Origin: Hyphomicrobiales bacterium
Lineage (GTDB): Bacteria; Pseudomonadota; Alphaproteobacteria; Rhizobiales; Rhizobiaceae
Assembly (NCBI GenBank): GCA_900473185.1
Contig: UCKU01000025.1
Location: 124,001-188,000 of the forward strand
Length of the DNA: 64,000 nucleotides
Direction: 5' to 3'
In this document: positions 44,368 to 52,955 of the stretch, piece by piece
How positions within the stretch are numbered: position 1 is the first letter of the stretch
Layout of the letters: the number at the start of each line of letters is the position of its first letter
Made by a program: the position numbers and the translations under genes
The notes under the pieces: generated by a model
Database searches by the model: none
Told to the model about the DNA's origin: nothing
The model's input: only the letters and a program-made list of their open reading frames with translations

Positions 44368-45131
44368 TCCTTGATCTCCAGCACATCCGGCGTCTGCCAT
44401 GCGAGATGCTGGCCGCCGTCGAGTGCAATCATCTGACCCGTGATCGAAGGGGTCTCGAACAGAAAACGAATCGTTCGGCCGAATTCCTTGAGCTCAGGTC
44501 CCCGCTTCAAGATAAGGGCTGAAACCTGCGCTTGGAAGTCTTCCTGCAATTGCCGTTCGCTCGGCACTGTAGGGCCGGGGCCGATCGCGTTGACGCGGAT
44601 GCGCGGCGCTAAGGCCTGCGCCATGGTCTGTGTCGCCGTCCACAGCGCCGATTTCGACAGGGTATAGGAGTAGAAGCTCGGCCGCAGCGCCCAGACGCGC
44701 TGGTCGATAATGTTGACGATCAGCCCCTCGGCCGTTTGCGGCAGCTGTTCGGCGAATTTGGCGGCGAGTATCGAAGGCGCGCGAACATGGATGGCGAAAT
44801 GCTCATCCCACACCTGCGCATCGAATTTGCGGAGCGAATCCTCGAGAAAAATCGACGCGTTGTTGACGAGAAGATCAATCGGGCCGAGCGCCTCGCACGC
44901 CTTCCCGACAAGCCCGTCGGTCTCATCGATTTTGGCGAGATCGGCCTTGATCGCAACCGCCTGATGGCCCCTTTGCCGCAATTCCGCCACAAAATCCTCA
45001 GCCTCGGCGAGCGAGCCGTTGGCATGGATTGCGACCGAAAATCCATCAGCAACAAGGTCTTCGGCGATTGCCCGGCCTATTCTTTTGGCGGCACCCGTCA
45101 CCAGCGCCGCGCGAAGTCTTTTCTGAGTCAA
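44364..45131 (-). CDS. FolM-like SDR oxidoreductase
   Basis: 255 residues with TGAAKRIG at 12-19, NNAS at 90-93, and Tyr156 and Lys160 (YSYTLSK). The usual catalytic Ser is replaced by Asp143 (VNIIDQRVW), as in FolM and pteridine reductases. So dihydromonapterin/dihydrofolate-type reduction is likely, not proven. It overlaps uvrC by four bases and starts the group SDR-uvrC-pgsA-moaD-moaE. Confidence 0.8.
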   Translation of the reverse strand: MTQKRLRAALVTGAAKRIGRAIAEDLVADGFSVAIHANGSLAEAEDFVAELRQRGHQAVAIKADLAKIDETDGLVGKACEALGPIDLLVNNASIFLEDSLRKFDAQVWDEHFAIHVRAPSILAAKFAEQLPQTAEGLIVNIIDQRVWALRPSFYSYTLSKSALWTATQTMAQALAPRIRVNAIGPGPTVPSERQLQEDFQAQVSALILKRGPELKEFGRTIRFLFETPSITGQMIALDGGQHLAWQTPDVLEIKE

Positions 45132-45495
45132 GATGCTGCCTTCTGGTCCAGCGAGTCCGTTTGCTGACTATATAAGGGCAGGCCTTGATTATATAAATAG
45201 GCCGAAAGCATTGCCTGTGCGGTCCGGATATTCTATGTATTATTTGCAATCGCGATTTATTAAAATAAGTATTGTAAGTTTAACTGTTTATTATCCTTAA
45301 TAAACGGTATGTTGCAGCCAAGCAACATCGAATTTCTGCCGCCGCGGAGCCACAATGATATCACAATTTGGCTCTTTCAAATCCGCATTTGCATTCCAAT
45401 TTCACTCTCGAACCGGAAGGGACATTTAGTAATCCCCCGTGAATGCTTCGCCGAAGTTTGAGTTGACGAGCGCGCGGGACTGAAAGGAGATAATT
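45132..45495. other. AT-rich intergenic region upstream of the RopB-like gene
   Basis: About 360 bases, markedly AT-rich from about 45170 to 45310, unlike the GC-rich neighbours. It holds a 7-bp inverted repeat (45309-45328). The ropB promoter must lie here, but no clean -35/-10 pair stands out. No ORF of note. Confidence 0.5.
45309..45328. promoter_or_regulatory. Inverted repeat in the ropB leader
   Basis: ATGTTGC and GCAACAT form a perfect 7-bp inverted repeat with a 6-base spacer, about 170 bases before the start. It could be an operator or a leader hairpin. Confidence 0.4.
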
Positions 45496-46128
45496 ATGCG
45501 TATACTTTTTGCTGGTCTCATGGCTTCCGCTCTCACCGTTGGCGGTTTCTCGGTCGCACAGGCAGCCGATGCCGTGGACCAGGTCCCGCAGGCACCGGTC
45601 GCTGAGGAAACCCCGGCTCCGGTCAACAACTGGCAGGGCTTCTACCTCGGTGGCGCCGCCACCTACAATGCGGGCAGCTTCGGTTCCGACCGCAACACCT
45701 ACGATTGGGGTGGTCAGCTCTTCACCGGCTACAATTTCCAGCAGGGTCAGATCGTTTACGGCGCTGAAGCCGATCTCGGTTATGGCGATGCAGACGTCAC
45801 CCAGGGCGGCATCAAGAACAAGACTGGCTGGAACGGCTCCGTCCGCGGCCGCGTCGGTTATGACCTGAACCCCTTCCTGCTCTATGGTACTGCAGGTCTG
45901 GCACTCGCCGACACCAAGGTTTCCGATGGCACGTCTTCCGACAGCAAGACCGCCTACGGTTACACGGTCGGCGCTGGTGTGGAAGCTTTCGTGACCAACA
46001 ACATCACGACGCGCCTCGAATACCGCTACACCGACTATCAGGACAAGGACTACAACCTGAATTCCGGCAGCGTTTCGCGCGGCTTCGACGAAAACAGCGT
46101 CAAGGTCGGTATCGGCGTCAAGTTCTAA
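45496..46128 (+). CDS. ropB: RopB-like outer-membrane beta-barrel protein
   Basis: A 210-residue Omp25/31-type porin-like protein. A signal peptide (about 1-23, AQA cut) is followed by a Pro/Ala-rich linker and an eight-stranded barrel (WQGFYLGGAATYN at its start, ENSVKVGIGVKF at its end). The C-terminal Phe is the outer-membrane insertion signal. It resembles rhizobial RopB, an abundant, regulated outer-membrane protein. GAAAGGAG lies 6-8 bases before the ATG. A strong terminator follows. Confidence 0.8.
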   Translation: MRILFAGLMASALTVGGFSVAQAADAVDQVPQAPVAEETPAPVNNWQGFYLGGAATYNAGSFGSDRNTYDWGGQLFTGYNFQQGQIVYGAEADLGYGDADVTQGGIKNKTGWNGSVRGRVGYDLNPFLLYGTAGLALADTKVSDGTSSDSKTAYGYTVGAGVEAFVTNNITTRLEYRYTDYQDKDYNLNSGSVSRGFDENSVKVGIGVKF

Positions 46129-46150
46129 TCCGGATTACACCGAATACGAA

Positions 46151-46179
46151 AAAAGCCGGGCTTTGTGCCCGGCTTTTTT
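46151..46179 (+). terminator. Rho-independent terminator of ropB
   Basis: AAAAGCCGGG and CCCGGCTTTT form a 10-bp stem with a 7-base loop, followed by TTG. As the arms start with an A-run, it also ends transcripts from the minus-strand GST. Confidence 0.92.
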
Positions 46180-46213
46180 GTTGTCTGCGTCGATCCCAGG
46201 TCTCTCAAATCTT

Positions 46214-46810
46214 TCAGGCTTGAGGCTTCAGCCGTTCATAGCCATCGAACTTCTTCTTGAATTCTTCCAGCCAGCCGATCAGCTCGGCATGGTCTTCTTC
46301 CCACTGGCCCTTGAAGCGCAGGTCGAGATAGCCGATCGTGGCGGCCAGCGCGAAATGCCCGCCATGCAGCTTCTTGCCGAGCTTCGGCGTATTGGCGGCC
46401 AGATAGTTCAGCGCAGTGGCGACCTTCTTCCATTGACGGTCGATCCAGGGCTGATGCACCTTTTCTTCATCGCGGAAGCGACGCTCATAGACGATCGCCA
46501 GCAGGCAATCGCAGACGCCGTCGCACAGCGCTTCCAGCACTTCGGAATCGGTGCGTTTGCCCTTCTTGGCAGGATAGAGCGCGCCCTTCGTCAGCCGGTC
46601 GAAATAATGCATGATGGCGACGCTGTCGAAGATGGAAACGCCGTCATCCGTCAGCAGCGTCGGGATCTTGCCGAGCGGATTGTTGTCGACGAGGATCGCC
46701 GGCCCCGCATTCGTATCGACCCGGATTTCCGTAATCTCGAGACCGAGATGGCGGGCGGCCATGCCCACCTTGCTGGAGAAAGGGGAGGTCGGGGAGCAGA
46801 GAAGCTTCAT
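46214..46810 (-). CDS. Glutathione S-transferase family protein
   Basis: 198 residues with a thioredoxin-like N-terminal domain (LLCSPTSPFSSKVGMAARHL, then GKIPTLLTDDGVSIFDSVAIM) and a helical C-terminal domain ending DGYERLKPQ. The Ser-Pro-Phe-Ser motif near residue 9 is the likely GSH-activating region. Substrate unknown. It is distinct from the GST at 37.4 kb. It follows rlmJ by 57 bases on the same strand. Confidence 0.88.
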   Translation of the reverse strand: MKLLCSPTSPFSSKVGMAARHLGLEITEIRVDTNAGPAILVDNNPLGKIPTLLTDDGVSIFDSVAIMHYFDRLTKGALYPAKKGKRTDSEVLEALCDGVCDCLLAIVYERRFRDEEKVHQPWIDRQWKKVATALNYLAANTPKLGKKLHGGHFALAATIGYLDLRFKGQWEEDHAELIGWLEEFKKKFDGYERLKPQA

Positions 46811-46867
46811 GGGGCACCTTTTGAAATGCTGATGGCACGGGACTATTCCCCCGCGCCGCAGATTCGG

Positions 46868-47737
46868 TCAATCGGCCTTGGCAGGCTTCGTCTCGCCGCG
46901 CAGCCAGAAGGCACGCTGCGAGGCGAAACGGTCCTGCGCCAGGTGGTCCTTCAGCGCCGGCAGCAACTGGTGCAGCTCATCCTTCAGCGTGAAGGGCGGA
47001 TTGACGATGACGAGGCCCGAGCCGGTCAGCCCCGTCGTTTCGCGGTCGCTGCGCACGGCAAGTTCCGCGCAGAGCATCTTCGGAATATCGGTCGCCTGCA
47101 GCGCTTCATGGAATTCCTTGATCGGCGCGCCCTTCTTCAGCGGATACCAGAGGCAATAGGTGCCGCCGGGAAAGCGCCGATAGGCCCTGGCAAGGCCGTC
47201 CACCAGTCGTTCATATTCGCCGTCCTCCTCGAAAGGTGGATCGACGAGCGCGATGCCGCGCTTTTCCTTCGGCGGCAGATGCGCGCCGAGCGCCAGCCAG
47301 CCGTCGAGCTCGGTGATGCGCGCATGGTGATCACCTTCGAAGACTCGATGCAGCCGGACAAAATCTTCCGGGTGCAGTTCCATCGCCGAAAGCCGGTCCT
47401 GCGGGCGGAAGAGCATGCGGGCAAGCTTCGGCGAGCCGGGATAGAAGCGCAGGCCGCCCTGCGGGTTCAGTTCTCGGATGGCGGAGAGATAGGGCTCCAG
47501 AAGCTCGGAGACCTGCGGCCCAAGATCGGTCTCCAGGAGCTTGCCGATACCATCATGCCATTCGCCGGTCTTCTGCGCTTCCTCGGAGGAGAGATCGTAG
47601 AGTCCGATACCGGCATGGGTGTCGAGCACGCGAAAGCCCGCGTCCTTTTTCTGCATATAGCGGACCAGCCGCGCCAGCACCGCATGCTTCAGTACATCGG
47701 CAAAATTGCCTGCATGGTAGATGTGGCGATAATTCAT
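46868..47737 (-). CDS. rlmJ: 23S rRNA (adenine2030-N6)-methyltransferase RlmJ
   Basis: Methylates A2030 of 23S rRNA; 289 residues. The N-terminal MNYRHIYHAGNFADVLKH is the RlmJ signature. The catalytic motif DPPF (LVDPPFEEDGEYERLV) and VLDTHAGIGLYDL are present. It is divergent from the molybdopterin oxidoreductase. Complete. Confidence 0.95.
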   Translation of the reverse strand: MNYRHIYHAGNFADVLKHAVLARLVRYMQKKDAGFRVLDTHAGIGLYDLSSEEAQKTGEWHDGIGKLLETDLGPQVSELLEPYLSAIRELNPQGGLRFYPGSPKLARMLFRPQDRLSAMELHPEDFVRLHRVFEGDHHARITELDGWLALGAHLPPKEKRGIALVDPPFEEDGEYERLVDGLARAYRRFPGGTYCLWYPLKKGAPIKEFHEALQATDIPKMLCAELAVRSDRETTGLTGSGLVIVNPPFTLKDELHQLLPALKDHLAQDRFASQRAFWLRGETKPAKAD

Positions 47738-47820
47738 TTTCGCTGATGCCTGTTATGAATTCGGATCATTGGGAGTTTTTGTGCCTTTTGGGCGGTCGAG
47801 CCTTGGCATATAGAAATCGC

Positions 47821-49944
47821 ATGAACATTGCGACCCCCATCCACGCCAAATCCCGGATCGGTCACACGGCCTGTCCGCACGACTGTCCCTCCACCTGCGC
47901 ACTGGAGATAGACCTAACGGAAGACGGCCGGATTGGCCGTGTCCGGGGGGCCAATGACCATTCCTATACGTCAGGCGTCATCTGCGCCAAGGTCGCCCGC
48001 TATGCCGAGCGCCTCTACCATCCCGATCGTCTCATGCATCCGTTGCGCCGCACCGGCGCCAAGGGGGCAGGGCAATGGCAGCAGATTTCCTGGGACGATG
48101 CGCTGGATGAGATTGCCGAAGCTTTCGTGAAGGCCGAGGCAAAGGATGGCAGCGAAGCCATCTGGCCCTATTTCTACGCCGGCACCATGGGCTGGGTGCA
48201 GCGCGACTCGATTGAGCGCCTGCGCCATGCCAAGCGCTATTCCGGCTTCTTCTCCTCGATCTGCACCAATCCCGCCTGGACCGGCTTCACCATGGCGACC
48301 GGCATGCTGCGGGGCCCGGACCCGCGCGAGATGGCGCGCACCGACTGCGTCGTCATCTGGGGCACCAATGCGGTCGCCACGCAGGTCAACGTGATGACCC
48401 ACGCGATCAAGTCGCGCAAGGAGCGCGGCGCCAAGATCGTCGTCATCGACATCTACGACAATCCGACGATGAAGCAGGCCGACATGGCGCTCATCGTCAA
48501 GCCCGGCACCGATGCCGCACTCGCCTGCGCCACCATGCACATTGCCTTCCGCGACGGTTATGCCGATCGTGACTATATGGCGAAATATGCCGATGATCCC
48601 GCCGGCCTCGAGGCGCATCTGAAGGCAAAGACGCCGGAATGGGCGGCCGCGATCACTGGCCTGTCTGTCAAGGAGATCGAAGCCTTCGGCAAGCTCGTCG
48701 GCACGACGAAGAAGACCTTCTTCCGCCTCGGCTACGGCTTCACGCGCCAGCGCAATGGCGCGGTCGCCATGCATGCGGCCGCCTCGATCGCCACCGTGCT
48801 CGGCTCCTGGCAATATGAGGGCGGCGGCGCCTTCCATTCCAACAGCGATATCTTCCGCATGAACAATGCGGAGCTGACCGGCAAGTCGATGAAGGATGCC
48901 GATATCCGCATGATCGACCAGTCGCAGATCGGCCGTGCCCTGACCGGCGATGCCGTGGCCCTTCGCCATCGCGGACCAGTGACGGCCATGCTGATCCAGA
49001 ACACCAATCCAGTGAATATCGCCCCGGAACAGCGGCTGGTGAAGCGCGGCTTTGCCCGCGACGATCTCTTCGTCGCCGTCCACGAGCAGTTCATGACCGA
49101 GACGGCCGACATGGCCGATATCGTCATTCCCGCCACCATGTTCGTCGAGCATGACGATATCTATCGCGCTGGCGGTCAGAACCATATCCTGCTTGGGCCG
49201 AAGCTCGTCGAGCCGCCACCCACAGTGCGCACCAATCTTTTCGTCATCGAAGAACTGGCAAAACGTCTCGGCGTCGCCGATCGCCCCGGCTTCGGCTTTA
49301 CGGCGCGCGAGATGGTCGACCGTGTCCTGGCCGCAAGCGGCCTGCCGAACTACGACCATTTCCTCGAGCATAAATGGTTCGACCGTCAGCCGCCTTTCGA
49401 GGAAGCACATTATCTTGATGGTTTCGCCCATCCCGACGGCAAGTTCCATTTCCGGCCGGACTGGGTGAACGGCGCCTCACCGAACAAGCCGCCCGCATCC
49501 GTCGGTGCGCTCGGGCCCTATGCCGAACTGCCGCTGTTCCCGGATCAGGTCGATGTCATCGAGCTCGCCGATCCCGAACATCCCTTCCGCCTGGCGACGT
49601 CGCCGGCGCGCAACTTCCTGAATTCGAGCTTCTCGGAAACCAAGACCTCACGTCAGAAGGAAGGCCGCCCGGAAGTGATGATCAATCCGGTCGATGCCGA
49701 GGCCAATGGCGTCGACAATGGCGATCTCGTCCGCATCGGCAATATCAGAGGTGACCTGCGCCTCCATGCCCGCGTGACGACGGAGGTCAAGCCCGGCGTG
49801 CTGATTGCCGAAGGCCTCTGGCCGAACAAGGCGCATGTCGACGGCGAAGGCATCAACGTACTCACCGGCGCCGATCCCGTGGCGCCCTATGGCGGCGCTG
49901 CCGTCCATGACAACAAGGTCTGGCTTCGCAAGGACGTCATATGA
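47821..49944 (+). CDS. Molybdopterin oxidoreductase with a 4Fe-4S cluster
   Basis: A 707-residue molybdenum bis-MGD enzyme of the DMSO reductase family. An N-terminal 4Fe-4S site uses Cys18, Cys22, Cys26 and Cys55 (CPHDCPSTC, then VICAK). Molybdopterin domains follow (WGTNAVATQVNVM, GGGAFHSNSDIFRMN) and a C-terminal molydopterin dinucleotide-binding domain. No signal peptide, so cytoplasmic. The substrate is unknown; it fits assimilatory or S/N-oxide reductase-like members. The stop overlaps nudK. Confidence 0.9.
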   Translation: MNIATPIHAKSRIGHTACPHDCPSTCALEIDLTEDGRIGRVRGANDHSYTSGVICAKVARYAERLYHPDRLMHPLRRTGAKGAGQWQQISWDDALDEIAEAFVKAEAKDGSEAIWPYFYAGTMGWVQRDSIERLRHAKRYSGFFSSICTNPAWTGFTMATGMLRGPDPREMARTDCVVIWGTNAVATQVNVMTHAIKSRKERGAKIVVIDIYDNPTMKQADMALIVKPGTDAALACATMHIAFRDGYADRDYMAKYADDPAGLEAHLKAKTPEWAAAITGLSVKEIEAFGKLVGTTKKTFFRLGYGFTRQRNGAVAMHAAASIATVLGSWQYEGGGAFHSNSDIFRMNNAELTGKSMKDADIRMIDQSQIGRALTGDAVALRHRGPVTAMLIQNTNPVNIAPEQRLVKRGFARDDLFVAVHEQFMTETADMADIVIPATMFVEHDDIYRAGGQNHILLGPKLVEPPPTVRTNLFVIEELAKRLGVADRPGFGFTAREMVDRVLAASGLPNYDHFLEHKWFDRQPPFEEAHYLDGFAHPDGKFHFRPDWVNGASPNKPPASVGALGPYAELPLFPDQVDVIELADPEHPFRLATSPARNFLNSSFSETKTSRQKEGRPEVMINPVDAEANGVDNGDLVRIGNIRGDLRLHARVTTEVKPGVLIAEGLWPNKAHVDGEGINVLTGADPVAPYGGAAVHDNKVWLRKDVI

Positions 49945-50531
49945 TGCAATCTAAGGCAAAAGTGGAAATCGTCGGCAAGGAGATCCTGTCCGACGGCTGG
50001 ACGAAGCTGACTGGTTACCGGATCGACTACACCGACCGGAATGGCGTGACCCATCGCTTGCCGCGCGAGGTCTATCACCGCACGCCCGCCGCCTGCATTC
50101 TGCTTTACGATCCCAAGCGCGATGTCGTCGTGCTGGTGAAGCAGTTCCGTCTGCCGGCCTATGTAAACGACGATCCCGCCTGGATGATCGAAGTCCCGGC
50201 CGGCCTGCTCGACGGCGATGAACCCGAGGCCGCGATCCGCCGCGAGGCGATGGAGGAGACCGGCTATACGGTCCGCGACATCCGCTTCCTTTTCAAGTCT
50301 TATCCGGCTCCGGGCTCCATTACCGAAGTCGTGCATTTCTTCGCAGCAAGGATCGATACTGCCGACCGCACATCCGACGGCGGCGGCCTTGAGGAAGAGC
50401 ACGAGGATATCGAGGTGCTGGAAATCCCGCTCCCGGAAGCCCTTGCAATGGTCGAAAAGGGCGAGATCATCGATCTCAAGACGATCACGCTGCTGCAATG
50501 GGCGCTGCTGAATAAGGGCAAACTTCGATAG
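49941..50531 (+). CDS. nudK: GDP-mannose pyrophosphatase NudK-type NUDIX hydrolase
   Basis: 196 residues. The NUDIX box is GLLDGDEPEAAIRREAMEET, one residue shorter before RE than the standard motif, as in E. coli NudK. GGGLEEEHEDIEVLEIPLPE and EIIDLKTITLLQ at the end also match NudK, which hydrolyses GDP-mannose. It overlaps the molybdopterin oxidoreductase (ATGATG at 49941), with AAGGA 6 bases before. Whether the two act together is unknown. Confidence 0.9.
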   Translation: MMQSKAKVEIVGKEILSDGWTKLTGYRIDYTDRNGVTHRLPREVYHRTPAACILLYDPKRDVVVLVKQFRLPAYVNDDPAWMIEVPAGLLDGDEPEAAIRREAMEETGYTVRDIRFLFKSYPAPGSITEVVHFFAARIDTADRTSDGGGLEEEHEDIEVLEIPLPEALAMVEKGEIIDLKTITLLQWALLNKGKLR

Positions 50532-50599
50532 CGGGTGAGACGATCGACGCCTGATCCGTCGAGTTACCTCTGAGACGGATCGACACTATCCTCGACGGC

Positions 50600-51898
50600 T
50601 TAGTTTTCTCCGCGAACGTGCATCATCTGCCGAAAGGCGCGCCGCTTTAGTGCAGGTATTGCGTTGATGGTGCGCATCGCTCCACGCGTCGCAGCCAGCT
50701 GAAGTCTGCCGACAATCGGCCGATGGGCCAGGTCGCTGGCATCCATCTGTTTTTTCGATTCTTGGACTGCTTCGGCACTATAGCGAAGCATCTCGACTTC
50801 GTAGGCATGTATGGCTTCGAGGAGCGGCTTTCGCCCTTGATCCGCTTCGACCAGCATGCGTCCAAGCAGAGCGGCATCGCGAAGCGCTGTATTGGCGCCC
50901 GCGCCTCGTCCGGGTGTCATCGTATGGACGGCGTCACCGAGCAGAGTGACATTCGAACTCGTCCAGGGCGTCAGCGGGACGGAGGTCCTCATTTTGACAT
51001 CGTGGATCGTCGAGGGCTCGGTCATACGGATGAGTGCACGCAAGTGCGGGTGCCAGTCCCGAGTGATCTCCAAGCCCAGCTCTCGCAACTGTTCGCCGCT
51101 CAGGCCGGTAGGGTCCCACGGGAAATTCTGCCGAGCGCCCCATATCCCCCAGCCGATACTGTCCTCGTCGAGTGTTTCGACGAAATCCGGCCAACGAGCA
51201 GCAAAACCAGAGCCGCTTCTGATGTTGGCAAACTCGAGCGAGTGGACGATTGCACCGAAGCCCATCGGTGCCATGATCAGCGACATGCCTTTGAACATCT
51301 TGTCCGACAGCAGAGCTTTCGCCTCGGCCGTCATAGGAATTTTTCCCCCGAGCGATACGATCCCGGTGTCTTCGAGACGCGCTTCCGGCAGACGTTGCTT
51401 GCGTACGGTCGAACTCGTGCCGTCAGCCCCCACAAGGACATCACCTGTCGTGAGGCTTCCATCCTGAAAGCAGGCGGTGACCGACCCGTCGGCGTTACTT
51501 ATGTAACCTTCAAGCGCTTTCCCGAAGAAAACGTCGTCTTCCAGTCCCCTGAGCAGAACCCGCCTCAGCGTCTTTCGAATGACGTTCTTTTCACCGTCGA
51601 GAGCGTTGGGGCCTGCATCATCGATATCGAAGCTCAGCACTTCGCCCAGCTGTTCAGTGAGCATGTTGAAATAGCGCGGCGACCTGGCGCAGGTGGCGAT
51701 ATAGAGATCGTAGAGCTCGCTGGGGATACAGGCTTTCAGCGCTCGGCTTCCAGCCGGGCTGATGCCGACACGATAACCGCCGGTATTGGCGTTCGGCGCG
51801 AGGTCGCGCTCATACACCGCAATGCAAACGCCAGCCTGCTTGAGCAGATGAGCAAGTGCCAAGCCACCGGTCCCGGCGCCGATAATCAAAACCTTCAT
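50600..51898 (-). CDS. FAD-dependent monooxygenase
   Basis: A 432-residue flavoprotein hydroxylase of the PHBH/UbiH type. The FAD motif GAGTGG is at 7-12 (MKVLIIGAGTGGLALA), DG near 152 (VLVGADGTSSTVRK) and the second FAD motif is LLGDAVHTMTPGRGAGANTA. The substrate is unknown; PadR-linked enzymes often act on aromatic or antibiotic-like compounds. It follows padR by four bases and is part of a probable inserted block. Confidence 0.88.
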   Translation of the reverse strand: MKVLIIGAGTGGLALAHLLKQAGVCIAVYERDLAPNANTGGYRVGISPAGSRALKACIPSELYDLYIATCARSPRYFNMLTEQLGEVLSFDIDDAGPNALDGEKNVIRKTLRRVLLRGLEDDVFFGKALEGYISNADGSVTACFQDGSLTTGDVLVGADGTSSTVRKQRLPEARLEDTGIVSLGGKIPMTAEAKALLSDKMFKGMSLIMAPMGFGAIVHSLEFANIRSGSGFAARWPDFVETLDEDSIGWGIWGARQNFPWDPTGLSGEQLRELGLEITRDWHPHLRALIRMTEPSTIHDVKMRTSVPLTPWTSSNVTLLGDAVHTMTPGRGAGANTALRDAALLGRMLVEADQGRKPLLEAIHAYEVEMLRYSAEAVQESKKQMDASDLAHRPIVGRLQLAATRGAMRTINAIPALKRRAFRQMMHVRGEN

Positions 51899-51902
51899 GG
51901 TG

Positions 51903-52529
51903 CTAGTCCTGATCGAGTTTAGGATCGATGGAGAATTTCGCGGCGATCTGCCTCAGCCACTCTTCTGTCCAGGTGATGCGCTGGGCGCGCAGGTCTTCGA
52001 CAATGCTGTTGACCCAGGACAATTCGGTTGCGTGAAGCGCCCGGAGATATTCCATCTCGAGAAGGAAGAGCCTTGGAACGGCCTGCGCTTCCTGTAGGGC
52101 GTCGTCGATCCGGCGAAGCTCCGACTCGATGGCTTTTGCCCTGAGCTCAAGCTGGCTCGCCACATCATCAGGCGTAAGCAGAGGAAGAAATGATATGGCG
52201 GCGGGAAATTCCGGATATTCCCGCGTTAAGGTCGACAATATTGCCCGCATCCAGTCCAGCGCGACGTTACGGCCCTTCTCGCTTATCTCATACACCGTCC
52301 GCTCGGGGCGCTTGTCGTCCCGGACAGTTTTCTGCGGAGTGATCAAACCCTCGCGTTCGAGCCGTTGGATTGTTTGATAAAGGCTCGCCCTCTGCGTGAC
52401 ATTGATCACCTCGTCCTTGCCGCGCTCCTTGATGAGACGCTGCATTCGGTAAGGATGCAGCGGCTCTTCCATGAGCATTGCAAGGACAGCGAGCGCGATT
52501 GGCGAACGTTTGATTGATGTCATAGTCAT
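51903..52529 (-). CDS. PadR family transcriptional regulator
   Basis: A 208-residue winged-helix repressor. The N-terminal PadR domain (about 5-90: PIALAVLAMLMEEPLHPYRMQ, then RASLYQTIQRLEREGLI) is followed by a C-terminal dimerising helical domain. ATG 52529 or 52523 is the start; the frame is open to 52679 without family residues. A perfect 8-5-8 palindrome (52536-52556) lies just upstream, so it probably represses its own operon with the monooxygenase. Confidence 0.9.
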   Translation of the reverse strand: MTMTSIKRSPIALAVLAMLMEEPLHPYRMQRLIKERGKDEVINVTQRASLYQTIQRLEREGLITPQKTVRDDKRPERTVYEISEKGRNVALDWMRAILSTLTREYPEFPAAISFLPLLTPDDVASQLELRAKAIESELRRIDDALQEAQAVPRLFLLEMEYLRALHATELSWVNSIVEDLRAQRITWTEEWLRQIAAKFSIDPKLDQD

Positions 52530-52535
52530 GATCTT

Positions 52536-52556
52536 ACTAGTTAGATTATAACTAGT
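52536..52556 (-). promoter_or_regulatory. PadR operator-like palindrome
   Basis: ACTAGTTA, five bases, TAACTAGT: a perfect inverted repeat 7 bases upstream of the PadR start. This is where an autoregulated PadR repressor would bind. It also touches the start of the phnM remnant. Confidence 0.65.
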
Positions 52557-52563
52557 CAATGCG

Positions 52564-52953
52564 ATGGCCACGGGGTCGTTGGTTCCCGGCAATGGCACGT
52601 CGAACCCGCTGCGTGGCCAGTCAATGTCGGGAAATCCGAGCGCGCTCGATGCCGCGAGAGCCGGACTGATCAGCGTCATCGCCGCCGATTATCATCCGGC
52701 CGCCTTCGCGCCTGGCATCTTCAAGCTTGCTGATATCGTGGAGGGCGGCCCGTCGGCAGCCGTTGCCATGGCGACCGGCAATGCGGGCCGTTCCACCGGC
52801 CTCCTGGATCGTGGCGAGATCGCCATCGGCCAGCGCGCCGATCCGGTGGCGGTCGAGCCGGGCGACGTCCACCGCATCCGCGCCACCTTCCGTGACGGCC
52901 AGTTCGTCTATAGCGACGGCACGTTGCATCCGCTTCAGGCCCTTGCGGCCTGA
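52564..52953 (+). pseudogene. 3' remnant of phnM (ribose-1-methylphosphonate 5-triphosphate diphosphatase)
   Basis: About 115 residues match the C-terminal third of PhnM-type amidohydrolases: SGNPSALDAARAGL, then IAADYHP with the metal-ligand Asp, then AVAMATGNAGRSTGLLDRGE and IGQRADPVAVEPG. PhnM is about 380 residues, so the N-terminal two thirds with the metal-binding histidines are missing. The junction is at about 52560-52590, just where the PadR operator ends. An ATG at 52564 opens the frame, but a functional enzyme is unlikely. It converges on purN (2 bases between stops). Confidence 0.75.
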
Positions 52954-52955
52954 AT

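Noticed and set aside
47971..49449. A 492-codon open frame on the minus strand
   Set aside because: It is fully antisense to the molybdopterin oxidoreductase, whose motifs are clear. Long antisense frames are usual in GC-rich DNA.
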